Below are positions 45,960 to 59,747 of a stretch of 64,000 bases of DNA, in pieces (position 1 is the first letter of the stretch; the number at the start of each line of letters is the position of its first letter). The notes beneath the pieces were generated by a model, which saw only the letters and a program-made list of their open reading frames with translations, ran no database searches and was not told where the DNA came from. A program made the translations under genes and the position numbers. The stretch is taken from assembly GCA_023374045.1 (NCBI GenBank), contig CM041778.1, positions 362,054,831-362,118,830 of the forward strand, read 5' to 3'. This stretch comes from Limonium bicolor (lineage: Eukaryota; Streptophyta; Magnoliopsida; Caryophyllales; Plumbaginaceae).

Positions 45960-47453
45960 TGATAAGCCGCAGACTTATCATATTTTATGCATTAGATTTA
46001 GGAGTGTATTAGTGTAAATAAGGTTAAATAGATGTCATTTATGTTGTATTATGCATTAAATTATGTTATTTGTACAGACTTATGTTTTTATATGTTTTCC
46101 ATGCAAGGAAACACTTCTGACCAAAATGCCAGACATAAGGTCGGGTAACTCCCGCACGGCACAAGCGTGAGAAAAAAAGGTGCTATACCGGGTATGTTGC
46201 CGGGTATTTCCCATCCGGCACATATGTGAAAAGTTGCCTCGGTTGACCAGACGATGGCAGTTAATGACCGTTGCCAAACAAACCTATGTCGGGTATGGTG
46301 CCGGACATATCTTGTCCGGCACAGGTACCTTTTCACGCAAATTTGGCGGTTTCGACCGTTAGCAGTTGGGCACGTGCTATTATATGCCGGATGACTTTCA
46401 CCCGGCATGCCACCCGGCACAAGGAGTTTTTATTGCCTATAATAGGCCGAAGGGCTGCATCAAATGACACATTCCAACACCCTTATACACTCCATTCACG
46501 TCTCTATTTCCACCCCACTCCATTGTTGGTGTCCAAGGAAATTTTGTAGATCCATCCACGCAAAGAAAAAGAAGACCTTGTCGGGTTAAGGCTATGAACA
46601 TCTCCTTCTCCCCTTTGTATTCTCTTCTTGTAGTTGTGTGGATGGTGATGTAGAATTCCTTGTTAGTTCGTTGGTTATGGATGAATTTCCTTGTAAAACT
46701 CTTATGATATTTATGGAATTTTCAAGTTTCTTAACCCGAATTCTAATCTTCATACAAGTAGAATGAGTTAGCTACTTATTCGCTTATCTCTAAGTTCTAT
46801 TTAAGGCTTGCAAAAGCAAGAGTAGAATAGATTAGGATTTTGGTGATCTTTAATATTGTTGTTTTGAAAAGTGGGCAACAATACTAAGGTTTAGGACTAA
46901 TCTCTTATTTCCCCATTATTTTGTTTGTATTCGCGGCATTAGCTATGCACGATGCAAGTATGGATTTTGAGTTCTTGTTTTCATATCAGAAACTGGAAGT
47001 GATATTTACGAAATGAACGATGCTGGACATAGTGCCGGATGGAAGATGTCCGGCACATTCAAAGACCTTGAATGTGCCGGGTATTGGAGGTCCGGCAGGA
47101 AACCCGGCATATTCATTTTGCGAGAAACAAATCCTATTCTAGACTTGCCACCTTGATCATTGGTCGTATGAATTCTTGCAATGATATCATCCCGAGTCAA
47201 AGTTAGTTTATTTATTAGTAGTTTTAGTTTAATTATCATTTAAATTCCCCCTGTTTAGAATAGGCTTTTACCCGGATTAGGACTAGTTTTCTATAAGTCC
47301 CTTGGGTTCGATACTCTCGGTCATAATATATTCACACTATACTCTGACCGGGAATTATTTGCTACCCGTAGTAGAGTTGTAGGGTATATTTTATTCTTTT
47401 CTTATTTCAATCTTTTGTATATAGTTTTTTTCCCTACAATTTTCCTGTTAGCA
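45960..47453 (+). repeat. 5' LTR of element E
   Basis: 1494 bp. A GCCGG/CCGGC palindrome array spans 46110-46425, upstream of a TATA-like CCTATAATAGG (46436-46446). A perfect 13-bp inverted repeat is at 47050-47080. U5 carries CTCGGTCA paired with TGACCGGG around ACTATACTC. The start is inferred from the family TGATAAG motif; the second LTR is not in the window. Confidence 0.75.
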
Positions 47454-47456
47454 AAT

Positions 47457-47474
47457 TGGCGCCGTTGTCCTAAA
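47457..47474 (+). other. Primer-binding site of element E
   Basis: TGGCGCCGTTGTCC, three bases after the LTR end, tRNA-Asp type; the match ends after 14 bases. Confidence 0.82.
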
Positions 47475-48313
47475 TTCCGTAAAACACCCTATTCTTTATT
47501 CTTTATTCTTTGATTCTTTAATTTAAATTGTCCATTTTGTTATTCGGTTGAATATGCCGGGTCAGATGTCGGATGTCTGGTGCCCGGCACATTCAACATT
47601 TCTTATTCTTTAATTCTTTTATCTTGTTTTTGTTCACTAGGTTGAGTATGCCGTGCACTATGCCGGGTGTCCGACGTCCGGCATATTGGAGGAAGTCTAA
47701 AGCCGGACAAGATTCACCCGGCGCACAATCCGGCGCATTCAACCTTAACTTTAATTTTACATTTTCTCTTCAGAGTATTTGAGTCGTATGTAAATAAGTC
47801 CTTTACTACTGCGTCATTGTTTTAACCATCCCTTCTCTCATTCTGTTATTTATTTTCCTTTCGAGTTTGAACAGGCCGGGCATGATGCCTGGTAAATTCA
47901 ACCCGACATTTGTGGAGGAAGTCCACTGCCGGATACGCGACGCCCGGCACCATGTCCGACACGTTCAAATTATTTTTAGTTTTAATTATTTTCGTAAAAT
48001 GTTAAAGTTCTTTACAATTTGTCTTTGTTTTTTTTGCACCATTCGTTTTATCTCTCCCTTATAATACTCCCTATTCTTTAATGTGTTTTATTTTACTCCC
48101 GATTGAATAGGCCGGGCCTAATGCCGGGTATGAGACATCCGACATATTTGGAGGAATTTATTGTCGGGCGCACCCCGACCCTTTCCCGTCCAGCCAGCCC
48201 AATTTTGTCACTTCTTTTCATTTTGCAAATTTAATAATGTAATTATCTTATTATTTATCAATACTAAATATTATAACGTTGTGTTTTGCTCCTCCTGAAA
48301 CTATAAAAGGTGA
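47475..48313 (+). repeat. Element E leader: array of GCCGG hairpins on a diverged repeat of about 230 bp
   Basis: Hairpin 1 has 15-nt arms (47547-47561, GTTGAATATGCCGGG; 47583-47597, CCCGGCACATTCAAC) with one mismatch. Unit 2 (47641-47743) has similar outer arms and an inner stem TATGCCGG/CCGGCATA. Units 3 (about 47866-47970) and 4 (about 48101-48190) are related and share TTTGGAGGAAGT-like cores with unit 2. AT-rich spacers separate them. No coding potential. Confidence 0.78.
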
Positions 48314-48715
48314 ATGCTACTTCAGTCAACGGTTCTTCCTGAAGATCTAGCCAACTTTGACCCAGAAATCGAAAGAACCCTTCTTCGCTCCATCAGACAA
48401 CGAAGAAACCTACAAAGCGCAATTCCTACGCCAATGGCAACACCAACCGTCCGCAACATAAATAGGCCTTCCAACCAGGGCCAAAAGCCAGCAATCGACC
48501 TCCCTCTCCTTGCACAAAATGAGTATGATGAATGGCAAAAGCTCAAGCCATATCATCAAATCCGATGCATCAAGGAGTTGGGTATGTTTGACGAGTCGAA
48601 CCCGGACGATGCCTTGCTCCACATCACAAAATTCCTGTAACACACAATAGCCTAACCTCCACAAATAATGTCCTCCAATATGCCAGACTTTCCCTTTTTC
48701 CCCATTGTAACACCC
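48314..48715 (+). pseudogene. Element E gag, N-terminal part, cut by element D
   Basis: ATG 48314 opens PEDLANFDPEIERTLLRSIRQ, VRNINRPSNQGQ and KLKPYHQIRCIKELGMFDES, which align residue by residue with A gag (1545-1900). A TAA at 48638 replaces the Gln seen in A, and a frame change follows. The reading continues as LTSTNNVLQYARLSLFPH up to the D junction. This is the N-terminus and start of the retrotransposon gag domain. Confidence 0.85.
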
Positions 48716-51700
48716 CAACTCTAAATCTAAATCCTGTAATTAGCGTTTAACAAACTCCAACATACACAAACCACAGCGGAAATGACTTAAATAGATTCGG
48801 TGTTACCGCCGCCAGCCACCCACATGGCTGACAAGGCCTTTCCTCCCAACACGTTACGGTCCGAATGACTGGAAATACATTACAATCTCCTTAAAATACA
48901 TGTTGAGTCGCTAAATCTTAATTAATACAACACACGTCTAAATACATCTTATAACAAAATCAAAATGAATCCCAAGTCCTAAGTGTACCCCCCGCCTACT
49001 CTCGGTCGGTCTGATCTCCTTCGCGTACCTGTGAATGGTTGGCCATAAAATGGCTCAGCAAAACGAATTGCTGGTATGGAATCGTGTAGCCCACGTGCGA
49101 CCGGGCTACACTCAACTAATTGGTCGGATGAACATGCGATTAATTATTTAACAGACATGCATGTATAATGAAATACTGTAACACTGAGCATACAATCACA
49201 TAGTCCACAAATAATCAACAGGTGATCCTACTCAACGGGATCAAATCATCACAACAGGGTTAGCCTTCTTTCATCTCTTAACCTCAATTTACGTTTTAAC
49301 CCTTCAGTCCTCCCATGCCTTTCTCTTTTCGATTAATGCAATGCTCTCATTGGTATTGTTTATGTTCAAATATTTTTCCTTACAATCCATACAACGGAAT
49401 TGTGCATATACATTTAAATTCCTCAAGACAGTCTGAAATTTTGAGACTGCTTACAGTTTTAACTTAGGGCAGGTGGCCCGTACCAAGTGAACACTACGCA
49501 TCACAAACCAATAATTTGTGCCGATAGTGGCATACATACATAAATATATATACATATAACTCACCCCTGTCAATGATCAAATGCCAAAGATGGGGAGCCA
49601 ATTGCTTGGCTCCGGGGCAGCGCAGTCCGTAGACGCACTCCAACGAGGTTGGTTCTATTATAGGTACCACCCTCTCAATCCAATAAACACGCGTGCCCGG
49701 TCTACCCAGTCCCTCTCGTCCCCCCAATAGTTAGTGCTAGTCAAATTCTTATAATCTCTTCCTTAGTTACTTTAGGGCATCACTCTGATGTCGTTAACAA
49801 TTAGTAAGGAAGTTGTAATTTAATATTACACTCATATAAATCCATCCTCCTAATCTCCTTGAATTCTCCATTCGTGATCCAATTCATTTCCTCGTAAGTA
49901 GGCTACTCTACCATGTAGTTAGCAGCACGACAAATATCAAGACAGATTAATCACCACACAATTACAGGCAACAATAATAGTCCAGTTACATGCTTTAATC
50001 TTGGGGTCGTTTTTTCACACACAAGCAACTAGCACACAAGCCAAGTATAACTCGGTAGCAAGAAGGCTACAAGAAACCATACCTTGGCCTAATGGATGTC
50101 CGCCTAATTCGTCTAGCAATCCCGGCTATCCAATATGAATCCCGCCTATAATTTATTAACCGAATGTGTCAATAATTCATCCGGTTATTAGTTTACTTAT
50201 GAAACGTTTTCCTACGTCTTAATCCTTACGTGCATGTGCATACACTCCTTGCATATACGTACTAATTCCAAAACCCGTATTGCAATGTGATCATTGTTCA
50301 TTAATATTTCTTTCATCACATTACCTTACTTATGATTAAGGTATTATTTATTTATCCTATAGTCTTTATTTATGAGACTTATCTTAGTTTGGTAATTCTC
50401 TTTTTAAATACCTCCATATAATTCATATGTAACACATTATTTTATTTCCTTTTGATTTATTTTAAAATCCCTAAATGTATATACATGTGTTATCTAAGTC
50501 ATATGTTGTAATTGTCTGAATGACTTAACAACTTTATTAATTCCTTAATAATATTTATAGCTCACCTATGGACACAAATATTGTATATCCTTCATTATTT
50601 ACAATCTATCTCCGAATACTCCTTTAACGTTTACACATTAATTCCTTTTACTCACGTAGCCTATAGTTTTAATTTCATAATCCCTTAAATCAATATTTTC
50701 CTTTCTAATTCCTCCAAATATTCACATAGCATTTATTGTGATTTTAATTCAAGTAAGGACAGCTATATCTTCGGTTATTTACATTATAACCCAATAATTT
50801 CATAAACTTTACATTTTACTTCTAATTGTGTTATATTATATAGTTTTATTTTCCTTAATTCACTAATTATAATTCCACCTTATGATTTTAGTAATTACTT
50901 TCTGGGCACAACAACCTTTGGTAATTACTATTCAGCCACACTTACTTTTAGTTTTGCACCAAACTTTTCTATATTTATATTTCTCTCCTTAAATCTTATA
51001 ACATATACATATATGTTATTATCATATAACCTATAGTTTTTTTTATATTCCTTTCTAGTAAATTCTGAATTCCCTTTAATATTTTCAGAGATTACACAAC
51101 CTCCCTACATTATTTTCGGTTTTTCACCCCTTAGCTTTCCTTAATTACATTTTTACCCCAAAACTTTTATTATTATTTATTTCTAACTCCAATTTTCGGT
51201 CAACACTTTGACCATTGCCTTAATTAATTTCTAATACACTAATATACCCAGAATTTTACATATTTCTCAGCTGGATCACAAATTTTCCAGAATTAACAAT
51301 TTAGTCCCAAAACTTGATAATTTGTTATTTTAATTCCTTAGCACTTATTTAACTTACCCAAAATTCATAATATAAGCTCATATACTATATTACATCATTA
51401 TACAGCCTAAGTTTCAGATCATTCTCAGATTTTAATATGTATACCCCATACTTTTCAAAATAATTACACTTTTACCACATAACTTATTAACTAGTCATTT
51501 AAGTACTTAAAATTAAATAAATTAGCTCATCCAAAACTTATAAAACAAGTTTATATACTTATGTAGCTCATTAATAACCCATTTATATTGCAAGCTCTTG
51601 GTTGTAATTAATTTTTAACTTATAGTTTTATAACTTATGTTTTTAAGGCTTATAATGCCATAAAATGCTTATAAAATTACCTAAACATTTGGCTAAGGTA

Positions 51701-54282
51701 CAAACTATTATATACAGTTTAACTACATCAAAATATCCATAAAAATGTACCAAAAATTCGGAAATAGTATATATTACATCCGGTTAAATTCTAATTATAT
51801 ATTATGTCCTTAAACATTATAAAAATGACATTTAAGTGCCTAAATTATTACTAAACCTAACCAAGTGTTCCTCATCAGTTTATAATCATTTATAGGTTAA
51901 ACTCAACTATTTTAAGTGTTTATTTTTTGTTACATACAGAAATGTACTTAGAACATTCTTAAGTACTTAATTAAGCCTTAAACTTAGATTACCTTGTAAT
52001 GCTTCAAATGTTGTTTTTGTAGCTCACTCTCTTTTACGGCCCCTAGGGTAAGACCAAGGATATAATTCAGGTTCTGTACATACTTAAGGTTAATGGAGTG
52101 TTTAAGACCTTAAAAACATGATTTAAGTGTTTACCACTCTTAAGGTATGATTTTTCTCTTCTTTTCCCCCTTGTATATTTTCGGCTAGCACTTTAAGAAT
52201 TTGTGAACTCCATTTCAGCCACAACATGTAGAAGACAATGTAGATAATGTTAGGGCATAGATTACCATAATGGTACTTAGGAAGATTAGGGTTCTAAAGC
52301 ATGAAAACTTAAGATTTCCATGACATTACCTTAGATGTTGTCCTAGGAATTTTTGGCCTCCTTAAGCTTGGTAGTGGCAACTATTTTGTGCATGAAAAGA
52401 GAAAGGAAATGGTGTTAAAAAGGCTAGAATTTTTGGACAACTTAATGACATAGGGAACCTTAGTGTTTAGAGCATGTTTTACCTTGATTAAGTGGTCTTA
52501 ATCCTTCTCCTGCGCAAACTGATTTTTGGTTTCCAACAACCCATCTTGCATGGATTTTTCGGTCACATAATGGCAAGGGAACCAAGGTGGTCATGTGTGG
52601 GAGAAAGAAGAAGAAGAGAGTTAGATTAAGTGGGTATTTAATGGCGTAACAAGAAAAGCAAATGTAGAAAGGGGTGTTTACCTTACGCATGGAAAGAGGG
52701 GAGAGTGGCTGGAACTTTTGCAAGTTGCCGGCAAGGAAGAAAGAAATGGAGGAGGTTTGGTTTTAATTTGAAATGGGAGTAATGAGTGGGTGTACTTTTA
52801 CATGTTGTTTTATCTAGACAAGTACAAGCTAATTAGTACCCTCTCTTTGCCATACTCTCTCTTGCTCCTCTTGTCATTTCCGGTTTGCAAAGTAATTAAA
52901 GGGGGAAAGAACAGCAGGGCTGCGCATGGCTTGGGAAGAAGGAGGGGGATTTGACAATGGAGAGTAGCTAGGTGTGGTAGGTAATGTACTTGCTAGCTTC
53001 TATTTCTTTCCTTTCTTGCATTCTCTCGGCTGAAATATGTAAGAGGTAATGATAGTTTTTTCTTCTTTCTCTTCCTCCTTCCTAGATTCATGGTCATATG
53101 TTGTACTTGGTAGATTTATTTTTTCATCCCTCTTCTTGCTATTTACCGAGAATAAGCAGCACAAGGGTTGTTTGTTTTCAGTTCCCTTAATCCATGGTGA
53201 ATCATAGATCAACTTGCATATAATATTGTATAGTAGGTGGTAGTAGTTCATCCGATGTTTTTTTTTTTTTTTTTCTTGTTTCATGTTCTATATGTCACGG
53301 TTGCAAATGTTGGACAGCAACATGTTTTGTTTTTTTTTCTCTTTGCTTTGTGTAACATTGTACAATTGTATATTATTAGGAAAGTACAAGCTACCAACTA
53401 CTCCCCTTATTTTACTCATTGCAATTCTCTTCCCATTCTTATTTTTTTTACTCTCGGTATAACAAGCAAACCGGTAGTAGTTTTTTTTTGGCTTTCATAA
53501 CTTTGTATTTAGTATTTTATAGCACATATACTTGGGCAAGTACAATTTCCTTGATTTACTCCCTCATGTCCCATTCTCATTTTCTCTTTACCCCCATATT
53601 GTTCTCGGATGACACCACCAATTCAGCCCCCTTTTTTGTTTTTTTTGCATTATTATACTATGTAGATTATGACATGCATTAGTTTATTTACAACAAGTAC
53701 AAACTTCCCTTATTTTCCTCCATGTTTTACTCCTCTCACAAAGCTTTCTTTATTTGCTTCATTACAATACTTTTACGGTAGCAAACGGGTGAAGCCGAAC
53801 AGCACATTTTTTGTGTTGTTTTGTGCCTTAATATAGTATATTACATGTACACTTGTGTGTTTAAGTATTATTCGTTTTACTAGTGCATTTAGTAACTTAT
53901 AACATGTATTTATATGTTATATTTGGACTTTTCCAATGTGCTGATTCCTTGTGTATATTTTATGTGAATGTATACTCATTATTTATTGTGATTGTAAAGT
54001 ATACTTAATGATCGTAGTACATGTATTATGGTATTACATGTTACATTTTTTAATGGTTGATTTTCCTTAAGGTTGTTCCTCCTTTAGTCCATTATTTAAT
54101 GTGAAGTTTCATGACTTCCATGGACTATATAATTATGTGCATATAAATGCCTTAGTGTATAATATGATTCTCCACTAAATTAAGTTCATTAGTCTTTATA
54201 ATTTAGTGACTAATCCTTGTTTAAGTTCTCCTTTAATTTAATTACTCTTTTAATCAAGGTAATTAAGGTTTGGGGTATTTCA
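48716..54282 (-). repeat. 3' LTR of element D
   Basis: 5567 bp, complement TGAAATACCCC...GGGGTGTTACA. AT-rich, with pyrimidine-rich tracts and poly(T) runs near 53260-53350. Numerous small ORFs (for example 52460-52723, 53000-53284) show no domain. Next to it, 54283-54300 reads TTTTTAGGGGGTAGAT on the complement, the probable polypurine tract. Confidence 0.85.
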
Positions 54283-57200
54283 ATCTACCCCCTAAAAAGA
54301 ACTTCATCCCGAAGTTTTATTCCTAAATCAATTGGTCCTGAAAGATCTAGTTCAACGACTAGTGTCAACCCTAGGGATCAAGTCCCATGTCCAAATAACT
54401 TAAGCCCTATGTATATCCAGCACAACATAAACTACAATCAGGAAATACGCAATAGACGTGCACATGCAATCTCATCATAGCGTAGTAAGAGTATACATAA
54501 TCTAGTCATAGGGCAACAAGGCGCACATATTATTCAAATTCAATCAAGGTGCAACAAGGTGCACATATAATCAACCTTCAATAGTGCAATACGCGCACAC
54601 AACCAGTCATACAATCAACAAAGTGCAACGTGAATGCATATACGTTTTCGTTATGGATGTAAGTGATCCATCCGCACTATTCATACAAATTTCAAATTCT
54701 TGGTATGTAAGTATACACTGGGGATATTTGTTCCCGTCTCATCTCTTCTTCACTCTTTTTGTGTTTATATCATAGGAGTCGATCCATTTCTTGTATGGAG
54801 CATCCACGACGCAATGATGAAACCATAGCAAATGACTTCCTGAGTCCACAACATTCACAAATACCCGCAGGCACACCGGTCTTATGACGAAGGACTCTGA
54901 GGTCCACGGCCCCTTAAGAAACAAATACAAACACACCTTCGGGCACACCGGTCTACTGACGAAGGGCTCTAAGGTCCACGGCCCCTTAGGTGATTGAACA
55001 CACTATCTAATCATCTAAGCTCATAACCTACTCATATCTGTGTCCACTTGTAGGGAGTTTCAGGAATCACCGACCCTGATGTGATCAGCATCAGTGTTGA
55101 ACTATCCTTCCACCCCAATTTGTGTTCAGTCTTCTTGATTTACGCGGAATCAAGTTCAACCTCCCACGCCAGTTTCAAACAATCAATTAATTAAACAAAT
55201 TCCAATTCCTATTTTAATAATCCTAGTCATAATCACAGAATTAGCACATCTAAATATATCACTCATCTTCAAAACTGTTCGCATCAATCCATTTCCTAGG
55301 AACCATTCGTTCTCTAGGGAAGTCAATTCCTGTTATGTTCCATATCAGTTTCATACCGATTCACCTATCTCAATATCACCACATATGGTTTCATATACCA
55401 TGTCCCACAAGAAATTCAATTCCATAGGGGTTTCTACTCCTCTTACATGTATTCTCACGGTAGAGCTAACAAGATACTCTCATCTTTTGTGCTAAGTAAC
55501 TACAACTCAAGGTAGGAATATACGTATATATTTATGTATTATACATATCAAACATTACAACAAATCCTTTCGTGCTATACGCACAGTAATTTACGTGACC
55601 AATACATAAAATGTACTCTAAGCGATTTTGCGCTCTACCCCCCTTAAAAGGATTACGCCCACGTAATCAACAATATAGCATCATTGAACATTGGTTCAAG
55701 ATGTCTAGTGGTCATAAAGTATTTTAGCTTCCATGTGGCTTATCCCATATTATGATTAGATCAAAAGGTCTGTGTATAAAAGGTTTTATCGGTTTTGTAC
55801 TAATTCTTACAATAGGGTTCGGCTCTAGCCTCTAAGGCTCCATGTCACTTGGTAACATACTTCATTTATTCTCTCACCTTCTTAGGTTATACTGAACCTA
55901 TGAGATATGGGCCCACAAGCTTCTGCTGTGCGACCCTAATAACTTAGAGTTCTACTTGTTCCTTTCCCTTCTTCTTGAGGTATTATTCATCCATCGTACC
56001 CCAATAATTCTGGGAATAAGGTCTTCCAATTGACGCTTGATATCTCTTGTTATATGCGGACTCGATGAGTTATAGATAGTTTATCCATTGCTCTGGAGAT
56101 TTAATGTACATGCTTTTAGCGTACTCTTGGTTGTTTGAATTGTTCCTTCTAACTGACCTTCGGTCTGAGGTTTATGTATAATCCGGGGTTACTATTTAGT
56201 GCTTATTGCTCTTCACAGTTTCCTCGAAATCTTGAGTCACATCCGATGTCTGTACTTGGTACTCAGTGCTCCTCGCACTCATAACTCTTAATAATTTCAT
56301 CTCGGAATGAATTATCTATCTCCTTTGGACTCGCTAGCTCAATCGAGATCCTTCTCTTCAACTGTTCGAGGTAATTATATGCACTGGTCTAAATTTTCAT
56401 CACTGACCGTGGCACGGAGTCGACTACTTCTCGTGTTCCTTACACTACTCGTTTACATATATGGGGTACCCTACTGGTACATTACTACTTACTTGACTAG
56501 CTTATACTTAAGTCTGTCAGGCCCGCAAGCTCCTTTGGAGTGCGGTCGTCCCATATCACGTTTTTGTATACTCGTAGTGTCTATCACATGGTTGGTTGTT
56601 GGTATCTTGTGAAGTATTCTGCTGTCGATCTCCTCTTTCATCATTCTATGATAACGCACATGTGGTTCTTCCTGAACTTAATCAAGGGAAATTCATCTAC
56701 TTGTTCTTAGATTTTCTACCTTCTTCCTGCATTTCGCACGGACTCGATTCACTACCATTTGAGGTCTCTCTCCATAGAGCCTATCATTCTTTTTTTCAGT
56801 CTCATATGTAAATGTACTAGGAATAAGCATTGCGCTACCTGTGACATCTCTCTTTGTACGGTCTAAGCTATTGTCATTAATTTGCAGTCTGACTTCAAAC
56901 TGATTTTTCATTCACGTCGTGTTTAACTCATAAATTGGTCTTCCATGTCAACGTCTGACGGTCATTTATGATGGTCGCTTTCTTGTGCACCATGTACTTT
57001 TCTCTAGACAGGTATTGTTGCCATGCCATCCGCTATTGTTAGTTTATCATTCGTGTATCGTACATTGATATTTCAATTCTTCAACGATTCAAGCCAGCAT
57101 TCTCCTTGGTTCAATCTCTTATTGGTGAAACACTGTGGGAGTTCTTAGGGTTCAAATACATGGTTATTGCTGCGTCGTACTATCCGGTCGCTGTCTTTTA

Positions 57201-59747
57201 ACACAAAGTTGATTGCTTCAGTTCAAATTCATGTGTAGGTTAGTCCTCCTCACGTTCCTTCACCATTACGGTTGTGTTTACCACCGGTTGGGCTCTTAGA
57301 AATAAGTAGTTCGTCTTGTTCACGAGTCTTCTGAGCATTGGCCACTCCACATTTATGTGTGGTCCCAGTAGTTATTGCTTTCTTCCTTCCTGGTAACTGG
57401 TTCTAGGTTCGAAGGTATTGTCTCCTCTTTTATTTTGTTACATGTGTTCTTGGAACACTCCTAAGGAATTCTGGGGGTTTATAGTTCTCATTCTCAATAG
57501 TCAAGTGATTTATTTCTTCCCTTTAATCGGTGTAAGCTCGGTTGGTTGCTCTCCGTTCCACTGAATTGTAGTGTTTCTCCCCCTCAGTGGCGCCTTTATT
57601 GGCAATTTCATCTCAATAAGTTATAGGTTCTGCAATCGTTTATGTCTACAGTTGTAGTCGGTTCATGGTTTAGATATGCCTTTCTATTCTTCCTTGCGCG
57701 TTGAGCTCTGCTCACTGTGGCTGTTTCATAACTTCCTAGTTCTATGCACACTTCCGAAACGATTTAGTTATATCTTCTGTTGTTGTACCAGACTTCTACG
57801 ACAAGGTTGATGCATTTGCTTCCTTCATGGGTGTTCCTTCAAGTATTTTGATATTTATTTACTGTCGGTCATCATTTTTTCCATATTCAAGTCGAAGGTT
57901 CTTGGTTCTCGAATGACTTCCACTAGGTGGTCGTTGCGACGGCATCTTCGCTCTTTTGGACTTGAGTATTCTCAGCAACTAAAGATATCATCACTTTAGG
58001 CGTCGACCTTATGGTGTTTAAACTGGATATATATTTTTTTTTCTGGTTATCATACGCTTCCCACAATGCTTTTCTCAACTTTGTTGATGTTGGCACCCTT
58101 GATAATTGTACTTGGTGTACTAAGTTAGGCAGCTATCTCTGCTAGTTTTATAGGTGTGTGTTGGTTGGCGGTATTGACTTGAGGTATAATGGTTTGAACT
58201 TCCCTTTTAAGATTGTAGTGTCTCTTGACCTTGGGTAGGTCGTCGTTTAATTTCTTTCTCCTTTGCTCTCCTTCCTGAGGGTTTATCATCTTTAATGGAG
58301 TTTGACCTCGGTGATTGTCTTGGGAGTTTTGATCCCGGTTATTGTTGTGTCTCCCGTCTTCATAAAATTTGTATCATCTTCATGTAGGTTGTTTTCTTCT
58401 TGGTATTGGCTCGTTCCCCTTTTGGCTGTATAATCCATTCTTCTTCCAAGGTTTGGGACATGGTTATATGTGTATGTATGCGTATATATTAGGCACTGGT
58501 CCTCTGTTCCTCGGTTCAGTTTGTTGGTCGTCCTCTAGCTGGTAAGTTTCACCTTTATGGTTTCTCGATGCCCTATGAGGTAGGATTCCTTTGATTTCCC
58601 CTTCGGTCTCTTGTCTTCGATGTGGGTGGGTCGTCTTTAAAGTGTTGTAATGTGGATTTGGCACTCCTTACCGGTAGTGTCTGAAGTTGATGTCGTCAGT
58701 GTAAGTCCTTTGGGTTCTAGGTGTACACATCTAAGGTTAGAAATTGTTACTGGTAATTGTAGCGTTAAGTAAGGCTGACCAAGTTTGGCTCCCTTCTTCT
58801 GGTATGTCCCTTCAAGGTTACAATAGTCAAGCTGTTAGGATCCTTCGAGGTCTCGTCTTCCTGATCTTTTGGGTTCAAAATCCGGTATTCATATTTTTCT
58901 AACTGTAGCATGCTGGTCTTGGCCGTTACGGCTTCCCGTATAGTTCATTGTGGCAGCACTTGCTATAGCAAGTGCGCCATGCAAGATGGTTTATCGGTAC
59001 ACTATGTGGTGGTTACTGTGCATTCTTTGATCTCATCATACTTGGCATCTTGTTGGCTCCTTTTTAGGCACTACATTACAGCCCTATCTTGGAATACGGT
59101 TCGCAAATGTTTCTTATTCGTCTAGGTTATCTCTGTCAGGCCCTACGTAACCTTTTTGAGTTGTGGAGGTTTGGAGTTACTCACTTTAGAATAGGCTTTC
59201 ATGTGGTCTTCACCATGTCTGGTATTGTTCCACTGTTATGCTCCATAAGGAATATGTCACGGTCTCTGTAGCTTCTTTTCCTTCCCATAGCGCTTGGTAG
59301 TGCTTTCCCCTTTGCTTGTCGGACAGGGTCCTATCGACTGCTACGCATGTCGACCCAAGTTGTCGATAAAATTGGTCTTTCACAGGTAGGATTTCCATGG
59401 GCAGCGTCTTTAAATTTTACGCTCTAGTCTTAAACTTCAAATATTGGAAAACTATTGTAAAACAAGGTTTTCTTCCCGAATTAATTATATGTATTATTAA
59501 GTAAATGCCAGATCGGTTTCCCCGAGTAAGAGGAGACTTTCTACCTCTCTAGCGTTCTTTCCCTGAATAATTTGAACAAGGGATGTGGAGGGTGGGTGTA
59601 GGTGTTTGTATATATATCCAGTAATCACTGGGGAAAATCCTAACTAACGCACCTCTCGCACTACTCACAACCCTTAACCCACTGTTAGAATTCCTAGACT
59701 CGGTATTTCCAGTCATCAGAGCGTAACTACGCTCTGATACCACTTTT
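54283..59747 (-). pseudogene. Element D internal region with remnants of gag-pol
   Basis: No long ORF remains. On the complement of about 55990-56175 the integrase region is readable in shifting frames: KPQTEGQLEGTIQT, then LKACTLNL, then AYNKRYQASIGRPY, matching the HPQTDGQSERTIQT...FAYNNSYQASIG segment of gypsy integrases with stops and indels. The rest (gag, protease and reverse transcriptase expected at 56.2-59.7 kb) could not be resolved by eye. Confidence 0.7.
59715..59742 (-). other. Element D primer-binding site inside a perfect inverted repeat
   Basis: The complement reads TGGTATCAGAGC (59731-59742), five bases from the LTR. Positions 59715-59725 (ATCAGAGCGTA) and 59728-59738 (TACGCTCTGAT) are perfect 11-bp arms with an AC loop, so most of the primer site would be paired in the RNA. 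Confidence 0.8.

Larger units (their letters stand above)
45960..48715 (+). mobile_element. Element E: Athila-like retrotransposon inserted in H pol; left part
   Basis: LTR 45960-47453 (TGATAAG...TTAGCA) follows GTGGA, the putative left TSD. Primer site, hairpin-rich leader and gag start follow. Gag is cut at 48715 by element D; the remainder lies beyond D and F, outside the window. Confidence 0.8.

Noticed and set aside
52460..53682. Short Phe- and Lys-rich ORFs near poly(T) tracts
   Set aside because: Composition-driven ORFs in the D LTR; not conserved in any recognised protein.
59731..59742. Possible tRNA gene near TGGTATCAGAGC
   Set aside because: Only 12 bases match; position next to an LTR shows a primer-binding site. 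No full cloverleaf was found here or at the Asp-type sites.
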